A stretch of 64,000 nt of DNA from Idiomarina sp. GTDB lineage: Bacteria; Pseudomonadota; Gammaproteobacteria; Enterobacterales; Alteromonadaceae. Location of the stretch: positions 157,926-221,925 of the forward strand of contig JAFIFP010000004.1 of NCBI GenBank assembly GCA_020831965.1, given 5' to 3'. Each line of letters begins with the position of its first letter. The first letter of the stretch is position 1. Under the pieces are notes generated by a model. The model had not been told where the DNA came from and did no database searches. It saw only the letters and a list, made by a program, of their open reading frames with translations. This document shows positions 19,637-27,015 of the stretch, piece after piece. A program made the position numbers and the translations under genes.

Positions 19637-19712
19637 TGGTGCCCAGAGGCGGAATCGAACCACCGACACGGGGATTTTCAATCCCCTGCTCTACCAACTG
19701 AGCTATCTGGGC
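19637..19712 (-). tRNA. tRNA-Phe (anticodon GAA)
   Basis: 76 nt on the minus strand. Acceptor stem GCCCAGA pairs with TCTGGGC, the D-loop contains AGTTGGTAGA, and the anticodon arm is GGGGA-TTGAAAA-TCCCC with GAA at 34-36. The T-arm carries GGTTCGATTCC, followed by discriminator A and an encoded CCA. All arms pair, so it should be functional. Confidence 0.98.
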
Positions 19713-19721
19713 GTGCGTGCA

Positions 19722-19750
19722 ATTAAACGTTTTCGGCCGACCAAAGTCAA
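19722..19750 (-). promoter_or_regulatory. Sigma-70 promoter of tRNA-Phe
   Basis: On the minus strand: -35 TTGACT (19745-19750), 17-bp spacer, -10 TTTAAT (19722-19727), placing the transcription start within a few bases of the tRNA 5' end at 19712. Confidence 0.75.
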
Positions 19751-19810
19751 CCGCTTTTTGGGCTTTTGCTCCCGATTGGTTAGGAATTGCCCGTTTTATA
19801 CAGTTTTCTA

Positions 19811-21724
19811 TTATTTACCGTTACGAAGATAAGTCGTCCCAGCAAGGCATCGCTCGTAAAAATCGGTCCAACGGACGCCTTCGCGTGGCGGTATTTTTCC
19901 TTTGCGAATTTCCCGATCAATGGACTTTTTAATCATCTTCGCCATGTAATCCGTGTTGTATTGCATGGTTTCGAGCACTTTCTCGGCTGAATGCCCCGGA
20001 ACTATCTCTTCGATATAAAATGCACCTGGCTCGTCGTCGTGGCTGAAGATATGAACTTCAGTCAAACGCCCGAAAAGGTTGTGCATATCGCCCATCACAT
20101 CTTGGTAAGCACCGGTGAGGAACATCCCAATAGGATATTCTTCGCTCTTGTTTAGCTTGTGCATCAGAATGTTTTCACTGATTTGATTACTCTCAATGTA
20201 TTTATTGATTTTACCGTCGCTGTCGCAGGTAATGTCAGCAATAGAACACCGCACATCTGGACGCTCATTCAGTCGCTTCAACGGAATGATGGGCAGCAAC
20301 TGACCAATAGCCCAGGTATCTGCCGCCGACTGGAATATTGAGAAATTCGCAAGATATTGGCTTGCGAGAATGTCTTCCAGTTCTTCTAGTTCCTGAATTT
20401 GGCGTGTGTCATCGTCGAGAGAACTGTGAATTTCTCCCAAAATTTGCCAATACATGGTGTCGATCTTGGCCATTTCTACAATGGTTAGGATCCCCAATTT
20501 AAAGGCCTCATAGGCGCTTTGCTTGTAGGCTGCTGCGTCGTTATAGCGTTCTTGAGGGTGAATGTCTTGCGAGGTCACCAGCTCACGCATGTTGCTCACC
20601 AAAACGTGCTCGCCTTCTTCTTCGCTGAAGTCGAACTTCGTCGCAGTTAGGCTCACTTCGCCCACAATGTTGGTCACAACCAAGCTATGGTGCGCTGTAA
20701 TGGCGCGGCCGCTTTCGCTGACCAGATTTGGATGTGGTACTTTCTCAAGGTCACAAATCTGTTTTACGCCATACACCACGTCGGCTACGTATTCTTCGGT
20801 TGAATAGTTACGCGACGAATCTGTGGTGGTACTAGAGCCATCATAATCAATGCCTAAACCGCCGCCGATATCGAGATATTCGAGCGGCACGCCCATCTGA
20901 TGCAACTTCGCATAGAGGCGAGCACCTTCAGTGACTGCTTCTTTGATTTTACGGATGTCTGATAACTGGCTACCAATGTGGAAGTGCAATAGCTTCGCAC
21001 AATGCAACATTTCGTGTTCTTTCAGGTAGTCGATAGCATTCACGATCTCAGCAATGCTGAGGCCGAACTTGGCGCGGTCACCAGAAGAGCTCGACCATTT
21101 ACCCGTACTACGCACCATCATTTTCGAACGCAAACCAATGATCGGCTCTACTTTGTACTTCTTGGCGAGTCGCACCAACATTTCAAGTTCAGTGAACTTT
21201 TCCACAACAACTATGGTATTTCGCTGCAGATGGCGACCAAGTAGCGCTAAAGTTAAGTAATCCTCGTCTTTATAGCCATTCAATATGGTCAAAGCGCCGG
21301 GGTTTTCGTTATAGGCCAATACGGCCATAAGCTCTGGCTTAGAACCTGCTTCGAGGCCGTAGTTGTAGGGTTCGCCCGCGTCGAGGATTTCCTCAACGAC
21401 TTCGCGCATTTGATTCACTTTAATCGGATACACACCGATGTACTTACCCTCGAATTCCGCGCTTTGAATGGTGTCACGGAAGGTCTCGTTCAGGATTTCC
21501 ACCTGTGAGCGCAGGATGTCATGGAAACGAATGACGGCAGGGAATTGAATCCCTTCCGCCTGCATTTCTGCGATGACTTCCGCCATATCAATATTGACGT
21601 CTGGCTTGCGATGATTTGGGGCAATTTGAATATTGCCGTGCTCACCAATACTGAAATAGCCTGCACCCCAGCGCTTTACGCCATAAATTTCTTCTGAATC
21701 TTCAATTGTCCAAGGCTGGCTCAT
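19811..21724 (-). CDS. speA: Biosynthetic arginine decarboxylase
   Basis: 637 residues, the size of the biosynthetic SpeA enzyme. It decarboxylates arginine to agmatine, using pyridoxal phosphate and magnesium. The N-terminal barrel carries the PLP lysine in YPIKVNQ (Lys102), followed by the LHFHIGSQ and DIGGGLGIDYDG motifs of the fold-III decarboxylases. The C-terminal half ends with the usual helical segment. Its ATG overlaps the speB stop (ATGA) and its Shine-Dalgarno sequence GGAAGGAGG lies inside the end of speB, so the two are translationally coupled. Together they take Arg to putrescine and urea. Confidence 0.97.
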   Translation of the reverse strand: MSQPWTIEDSEEIYGVKRWGAGYFSIGEHGNIQIAPNHRKPDVNIDMAEVIAEMQAEGIQFPAVIRFHDILRSQVEILNETFRDTIQSAEFEGKYIGVYPIKVNQMREVVEEILDAGEPYNYGLEAGSKPELMAVLAYNENPGALTILNGYKDEDYLTLALLGRHLQRNTIVVVEKFTELEMLVRLAKKYKVEPIIGLRSKMMVRSTGKWSSSSGDRAKFGLSIAEIVNAIDYLKEHEMLHCAKLLHFHIGSQLSDIRKIKEAVTEGARLYAKLHQMGVPLEYLDIGGGLGIDYDGSSTTTDSSRNYSTEEYVADVVYGVKQICDLEKVPHPNLVSESGRAITAHHSLVVTNIVGEVSLTATKFDFSEEEGEHVLVSNMRELVTSQDIHPQERYNDAAAYKQSAYEAFKLGILTIVEMAKIDTMYWQILGEIHSSLDDDTRQIQELEELEDILASQYLANFSIFQSAADTWAIGQLLPIIPLKRLNERPDVRCSIADITCDSDGKINKYIESNQISENILMHKLNKSEEYPIGMFLTGAYQDVMGDMHNLFGRLTEVHIFSHDDEPGAFYIEEIVPGHSAEKVLETMQYNTDYMAKMIKKSIDREIRKGKIPPREGVRWTDFYERCLAGTTYLRNGK

Positions 21725-22638
21725 CGGCGGCCTCCTTCCAATACGAGTAAAAGTTCACGCACGACCTTAGCCGCGAAGACATCGGAGTTACCAGTCGGGT
21801 CGATATCCGGAGAGAGCTCGACCACGTCGGCCCCCACCAAGTTACGCTCCCGCAACAGCTTGATGAGGCTGATAAACGAATGGAAATCTTCACCACCTGG
21901 CTCGGGTGTACCGGTTCCCGGAAGGAAGGAAGGGTCGAAGTAATCTAAGTCGAGCGTCAAATAAATAGGGCGATCCGCTGGAATGGCGGCAACGCTCTCA
22001 AGGAAGTCCTTACGCGATGTACGAATGGTCTTGTTCTCGCGCATCCATTGATACTCCTCACGAGTACCTGAACGAATGCCATACTGAATCAACTCATGCT
22101 TCGGCCCAAAATGATCCAAAGCACGGCGAATAATTGATGCATGAGAGTAGTGATAGCCGGTAAAGCCATCGCGTAAATCCGCATGGGCGTCGAGGTGCAA
22201 TAATACCAAGTCTGGATACTGCTTGAGATACTTCACAATAGGCGCGTAAGAAATTGAATGCTCGCCACCTAAAGTGAGTACTTTGATCTTACTCGCGGCT
22301 AAATCCACGGGATCAAAAATACGGTTAAAGTCGTCAGTCGCGTGCTGCCATTGACGCTCCACATCGGTACTGTCACCTAACTGCAAATTCCCCAAGTCGA
22401 AGAATTCTTTCTCTTCGAGATCATCGTCCTGATAGGGTGAATAGGATTCAATATCTTCTGATACTGATCGTAAACCATTGGGACCGAAACGAGTTCCCTT
22501 ACGGAAACAGGCAGTACCATCAAAACCGAAACCAATCAGGTAGGTGTTACCCGGTGTCATCTCTTTCGCTAAGTCCGCGCCAAAGTAGGCACGCACTGGC
22601 GTATCGAGAGTCACGGGTACGGGGAACGCTTGTGTCAA
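21721..22638 (-). CDS. speB: Agmatinase
   Basis: 305 residues of the ureohydrolase family, converting agmatine to putrescine and urea with two manganese ions. The metal motifs are intact: GGEHS near residue 126, LDAHADLRD near 150 and LDLDYFDPS near 228. The start is a TTG: it has AGAGG about 9 bases upstream, an in-frame TGA lies two codons further up, and the next in-frame ATG is 26 codons in, so a rarer start codon is likely real. It lies first in a speB-speA operon, 57 bases downstream of pfkA on the same strand. Confidence 0.94.
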   Translation of the reverse strand: MTQAFPVPVTLDTPVRAYFGADLAKEMTPGNTYLIGFGFDGTACFRKGTRFGPNGLRSVSEDIESYSPYQDDDLEEKEFFDLGNLQLGDSTDVERQWQHATDDFNRIFDPVDLAASKIKVLTLGGEHSISYAPIVKYLKQYPDLVLLHLDAHADLRDGFTGYHYSHASIIRRALDHFGPKHELIQYGIRSGTREEYQWMRENKTIRTSRKDFLESVAAIPADRPIYLTLDLDYFDPSFLPGTGTPEPGGEDFHSFISLIKLLRERNLVGADVVELSPDIDPTGNSDVFAAKVVRELLLVLEGGRR

Positions 22639-22695
22639 ATTTCAATACCTCTTCAATCTGTTTAAACAGCGATCGTGGCCCAAAAAGGGCGGCTA

Positions 22696-23709
22696 TTATG
22701 CGGTTTCACGGTCGCTTTTTGAAGCGAAATTTACGCCTTGTAAACCCAGCTGCAAATTCACGAGGCGCGGGTCTAAAGGCTTGTCTCGATCGTAGGTCAA
22801 TGCCAGCGGAACCTCAACGACCCGTTCATTTTCTAACCCAATCATAACACCACTGGCGCCATCAAGGATGGCATGCACCGCAGCCTGCCCTAATTGCATC
22901 GATAAAATGCGATCTTGCGCATTAGGACGGCCACCGCGTTGTATATGTCCGAGGGGGCAGGGATGGCAGGTGACGCCAGTCGCTTTGGATAAACTATCGG
23001 CTAAAGCATGCACGCCGCCCGGCCACAAATTCTCGGACAACACTACTACGTAACTACTGTCGGGAAAGGCTTCCCGAGCTTGCAAAATATTGTCGGCAAG
23101 TTCCGGCAATTTTGGTTGTGGATCCATTTCGGGCAGAATCATTGCCTCTGCAGCGCTAGCAATGGCGGAGTGCAAGCCAATAAAGCCGGCGTGCCGCCCC
23201 ATCACCTCAATAATGAATACCCGCGCCATGGCTTCGGCTGTTTCGCGTACTTTGTCGATGGCCTCCATGGCTGTGTCAACTGCGGTGGCAAAGCCAATGG
23301 TAATATCGGTGCCTGCAAGGTCGTTGTCGATGGTGCCCGGAATGCCAATAATTTGCCCTTGCCAGTGCTGAGCTAGATGAGACGCACCGCGAAACGAGCC
23401 ATCGCCACCGATGACCACCAGTGCGCTGATGTCATGCTTGTCTAGTTGCTCGGCGGCTTTTTGCGCAGTCGCCTTTTCGCGAAACTCTGGATAGCGAGCA
23501 CTTTTCAAGAAGGTTCCGCCACGCTGACTGACTAAGCGCATGTCGTCTGGATGAAGCGGTTGGGATAAGTCTTCCACAATGCCACGAAAGCCATGGCGGA
23601 ATCCGATCACTTCAATCCCTTCTTGCCAGGCGGTAATCACCACAGCACGGATACAGGCATTCATTCCGGGAGCGTCACCACCACTGGTGATTACGGCAAT
23701 TTTCTTCAT
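22696..23709 (-). CDS. pfkA: ATP-dependent 6-phosphofructokinase
   Basis: 337 residues of the PfkA family, which phosphorylates fructose 6-phosphate in glycolysis. Visible motifs: N-terminal TSGGDAPGMNA for ATP binding, GGDGS near 100, GTIDND near 125 with the catalytic Asp, and VEVMGRHAG-like IEVMGRHAGFIGLH for substrate binding. The GGDGS form fits ATP rather than pyrophosphate use. Start supported by AAGGA before the ATG. Its position upstream of speBA on the same strand may be co-transcription or chance. Confidence 0.95.
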   Translation of the reverse strand: MKKIAVITSGGDAPGMNACIRAVVITAWQEGIEVIGFRHGFRGIVEDLSQPLHPDDMRLVSQRGGTFLKSARYPEFREKATAQKAAEQLDKHDISALVVIGGDGSFRGASHLAQHWQGQIIGIPGTIDNDLAGTDITIGFATAVDTAMEAIDKVRETAEAMARVFIIEVMGRHAGFIGLHSAIASAAEAMILPEMDPQPKLPELADNILQAREAFPDSSYVVVLSENLWPGGVHALADSLSKATGVTCHPCPLGHIQRGGRPNAQDRILSMQLGQAAVHAILDGASGVMIGLENERVVEVPLALTYDRDKPLDPRLVNLQLGLQGVNFASKSDRETA

Positions 23710-23831
23710 TGATCGATTCCTTACTAAAATGACTTTTCACAGCTTAACGGTTGTGCGCCCACTGACCAAGCCTGTTTTTCCCGTTACACTGGGTAATTAC
23801 TGAAAATAATCACTATTCGCGAAGGAAATTT

Positions 23832-24899
23832 ATGAATCAAGCCGCACGCGTTGATGCGAATGAACTGCAAGCATTTGCCACGCAATGTTTTGAACGGGCC
23901 GGTGCTAGCGCGCCAGTAGCGCAAGCGATGGCCCAGTCCTTACTCGCAGGTGACCTCCTCGGCTTCCCAACGCATGGCCTGCGCCGTCTTCCTTACAATG
24001 TGAAGCAGCTCTCTACTGGTGCAATGAAAGGTGAGGGGGAGCCCGAGGTGTTGAGTCAGCGCAGCGCTGTTGCTTGTTGGGACGCGCACAAGTTGCCGGG
24101 CTTGTATGTGATGCCACAGGCCGTCGCGGCAGCCTGCAAAATGGCCCGTCAAGCTGGCACAGGCACCATAGTGGTGCGGCGTGCAGAGCACGTGGCGAGT
24201 CTAGCGGCATATCTTGAACAGGCGACTGCGCAAGGGTTGGTGATTTCGATGATGTGTGCGACGCCCGCGCAAGCCAGTGTCGCTCCTTTTGGTGGTACTG
24301 AACGCTTGTTCTCGCCAAACCCTTTCGCCATTGGTGTGCCCGCAACCAAGGGAGCGTTGTTGCTCGATATGAGTTTTAGCGTGACAGCTGCTGGCAAGGT
24401 AAGACAGGCCTATGAACGGGGTGAAATGCTGCAATTTGACGCAATTGTGCTGCCTAATGGTCGTATAAGCCGCGATCCGAAAGATTACATTGAGCAGGGT
24501 GGGGCACTATTACCACTCGGCGGAGCTGATCTTGGCTACAAAGGCTTCGGCTTATGTTTGATGAGTGAAGTATGGACGATGGCTTTGTCGAATTATGGGC
24601 GTGTGGAAGGTGCCGATGACGGCGAGTGTAATTCTGTCTTTATTCAGGTAATGGATCCGGCTGCTTTTGGTGATGTGGCAGCCTTTCGTGATGTCACCGA
24701 CGATCTGCTTCGCCGGTGTCGCGATAATACGCCTCGTGAGGTGAATCAGCCGGTGCGAGTGCCTGGAGAACGTGCACTCGCTTTGAAACAACAGCAGCTG
24801 ATAGAAGGTGTCTGGCTGGACGCACAAACCTGGCCGCGTTTGGTGTCTTGCGCCGAACGACTCGGGATCGAGCCGCCAACGGCGCTTGAGCTATCTTAA
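23832..24899 (+). CDS. Ldh-family (malate/L-lactate/ureidoglycolate type) dehydrogenase
   Basis: 355 residues of the Ldh/MDH type II family, NAD(P)-dependent oxidoreductases acting on 2-hydroxy or 2-imino acids such as malate, L-lactate, ureidoglycolate, delta-1-piperideine-2-carboxylate or sulfolactate. Characteristic segments are FPTHGLRRLP with the catalytic His near residue 43, FSPNPFAIGVPA, and LGGADLGYKGFGL. AAGGAAA precedes the ATG. The substrate cannot be chosen from sequence; given the amino-acid genes around it, a cyclic imino-acid reductase is one possibility. It is read divergently from pfkA and convergently with the cyanophycinase. Confidence 0.88.
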   Translation: MNQAARVDANELQAFATQCFERAGASAPVAQAMAQSLLAGDLLGFPTHGLRRLPYNVKQLSTGAMKGEGEPEVLSQRSAVACWDAHKLPGLYVMPQAVAAACKMARQAGTGTIVVRRAEHVASLAAYLEQATAQGLVISMMCATPAQASVAPFGGTERLFSPNPFAIGVPATKGALLLDMSFSVTAAGKVRQAYERGEMLQFDAIVLPNGRISRDPKDYIEQGGALLPLGGADLGYKGFGLCLMSEVWTMALSNYGRVEGADDGECNSVFIQVMDPAAFGDVAAFRDVTDDLLRRCRDNTPREVNQPVRVPGERALALKQQQLIEGVWLDAQTWPRLVSCAERLGIEPPTALELS

Positions 24900-24934
24900 A
24901 GGCAGCATGGGTCTAAGTGCAGAGTCTTAAGAGC

Positions 24935-26608
24935 TCAGTCCCAAGAGAATGCCATCCCACCATTGACTACTTCGCAGCCATTCCCGACGTGAGCCAACTG
25001 GGTATCCTCTGAAGCGCGCAGTAACACAGAAATGCCGTCTCGTGTCAGCGTCAGAAGCGGATTCCGGCGGCATTGTTGCAGTGCGGCGGTAATAGTTCGA
25101 TCACGCAGGAACACTCCTTCACCGGAACTACCTTGGTCGCCGGCAGCCTGGGCTGCGAAATCTACGGCAACTAGGCCTTGCGCGGTCAGTGTGCCGCGCG
25201 AACCATGGCGTAAATAATGAAAGTAGCTGGCAACACTTTGCTCACCTTGGATCGGCTGTTCAATAAAGAACACGCCATGCGCCCCTGCCACCTCAAATTC
25301 TCCGGTTTGCACGTTCACTAATAAAGCGGTGGTTTCATCGACACCAACAGCCAGAGGAGTATTCGTTGCCGCGGCTAGCTTGAGCAGTCGTGCTTGTCGC
25401 CCACGCTCAGAAAAATGCGTATCGAGTAAACCAAAAGGAAAGAGCTGAATTCCGCCTTCAGGATGATAAGTCAGGCTATCTGCATGCAAAGATGCAGGGC
25501 AGTCTTGAGCGCGCTCACAGTCTGTGGCTGGCGGCGCCCCTGCATGTGCGCCATCACGCAAGGCGCTTTCACTCGAGCCATTTGAAATCATTGGTGCGCT
25601 TGGCATGATGGCGGTGCCCGCACTCGTGCCGCCTGCAATCATTTCGCCTTCTTGCACGCGGTGTTGCAGTGCTGTTAGCCATGGCGTGGCGCTACCGTCG
25701 GGGAAATGAAAAGCCGCCCGGGTGAGCGTTTGATCGCCCCCATTAATGAACAGGCCTTGCGCCGAGTTGATGGCGTCGGCGAGTTGTTCTGGATGCTCGC
25801 AATAATGCTGCTGTATGTCAGCAAGATGAGGGTACTTTGCCGCACGATCGAAGCTAATCTGTGTGCTTTCACGGTATTTGTCGATAGCACCACATTCGCC
25901 AGCGGCTAGGGCATGGGTAAAGCCCGCGTCGATAGGTAACCAGCGAACCTCTGCCCCTGCGTTTTTAAACGCATTCACGTAAAAATCCACCGCGTCGAAG
26001 CTGTCGCGACCGGAAGCGGTGACCACCAAAATGGCTGGCTTCTCGTTGTCTGTTAGCCTGTTTGCTTGTTCGACAAAGCGATAAAACAAGCCTGCGCCCG
26101 CAGGCTCTTTGCTGAGATCTAGGCGCACTTGCTCTTGGCGGGTCTGAGATTCGGCTTGCTGTAGGGTATCGCGAATCAGATACCATTCCCGGTCGTACAG
26201 ATTACGCCATAGATTTGGGTAGGTATTGCGCAGTATCCGCGTGAGTTCACTCAGTGCGATAGCTTGGTCGCCAAATCGACCCTGCAATTGATTGAGCATG
26301 CGCTCCACATCGCGACGAATTTCGGTCCGACCATTGCTCGTTGATGCAGTCCAAATTGATGACGCGAGAATGCGCTCAATATTCGTTTTTGAGAGTTCAA
26401 CTTGCACCCCTTGACGCATGGATTCGTCGATCCAATTTGTGTCTGTGCAATTTCCTGGCGACATGCTTGAACAGGTGTTTAATGATCCTCCGGCAAGCAT
26501 AAGTTGCCAAGTGAGAGTGTCTTCTTGAGTGTTCTCTGAATCTTCCGCAAGTATCGGAAAAGTCAGTAAAATTAAGGCCCACAGCGGGAACGAGCGCAGA
26601 CGGAACAT
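24935..26608 (-). CDS. Exported cyanophycinase (peptidase family S51)
   Basis: Start placed at ATG 26608 (AGGA 9 bases upstream), giving 557 residues with a signal peptide (FPLWALILLTFPILA); the TTG 18 bases further out is weaker. Cyanophycinase is a serine-type exopeptidase that cuts cyanophycin, the poly-Asp backbone with Arg side chains, to beta-Asp-Arg. The S51 landmarks are present: FINGGDQ, the nucleophile elbow GGTSAG (Ser near 327), DTHFSERGRQARL and GVDETTALLV. The ~150 residues before the catalytic core are extra relative to intracellular CphB (~270 residues); secreted forms are longer, but I do not recognise this region. The divergent uptake genes support an external-polymer role. 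Confidence 0.9.
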   Translation of the reverse strand: MFRLRSFPLWALILLTFPILAEDSENTQEDTLTWQLMLAGGSLNTCSSMSPGNCTDTNWIDESMRQGVQVELSKTNIERILASSIWTASTSNGRTEIRRDVERMLNQLQGRFGDQAIALSELTRILRNTYPNLWRNLYDREWYLIRDTLQQAESQTRQEQVRLDLSKEPAGAGLFYRFVEQANRLTDNEKPAILVVTASGRDSFDAVDFYVNAFKNAGAEVRWLPIDAGFTHALAAGECGAIDKYRESTQISFDRAAKYPHLADIQQHYCEHPEQLADAINSAQGLFINGGDQTLTRAAFHFPDGSATPWLTALQHRVQEGEMIAGGTSAGTAIMPSAPMISNGSSESALRDGAHAGAPPATDCERAQDCPASLHADSLTYHPEGGIQLFPFGLLDTHFSERGRQARLLKLAAATNTPLAVGVDETTALLVNVQTGEFEVAGAHGVFFIEQPIQGEQSVASYFHYLRHGSRGTLTAQGLVAVDFAAQAAGDQGSSGEGVFLRDRTITAALQQCRRNPLLTLTRDGISVLLRASEDTQLAHVGNGCEVVNGGMAFSWD

Positions 26609-27015
26609 GTTAAAATCCTGATCCAAGAGAATTGACAGCCTGAAAAACTAATGCTAAACCATTGCCTAAGTCAACGCTCGATTTCGGTTGTCATACCAAT
26701 TTGGTGACAAGTTAGCGTACCGAAAATGAGACTTTAAATTCATTACAACGCTCGGGAGTTAGACAGCGAATTTATGCTTAAAAAAGCGATGCGACTGTCA
26801 ACCTATCACTACCAGAGTTTCTACCTTTCCGAATGGTGGGACGAATAGCGCACGCCTGACAATTCGATTGTCATTGGCGGCCTTTTTGTGTCTGTCATTT
26901 GGTGCCCTCAGCACCTTTCCTTAGCTCGTAAAAAAACAGAAAAAGCCTTCGTGTGCCCGGTATTCAGCTGCGGTATCCACGAAAAAGGCGATGTAACAAC
27001 CAGTGAGGTTTGATT
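26609..27015. promoter_or_regulatory. Divergent control region between cyanophycinase and TonB receptor
   Basis: About 400 bp without a convincing gene. It holds two inverted repeats that could be operators: 26688-26710, arms TTGTCA(TA)CCAA and TTGGTGACAA around a central T; and 26857-26873, TGACAAT-TCG-ATTGTCA. Both contain TGTCA/TGACA half-sites, so one regulator might bind both. A frame of 24 codons at 26773 lacks a ribosome-binding site. No regulator gene adjoins the locus, so the binding protein would be encoded elsewhere. Confidence 0.45.

Noticed and set aside
26773..26847. A 24-codon small ORF in the cyanophycin control region
   Set aside because: No Shine-Dalgarno sequence, no family resemblance, and a frame of this length is expected by chance.
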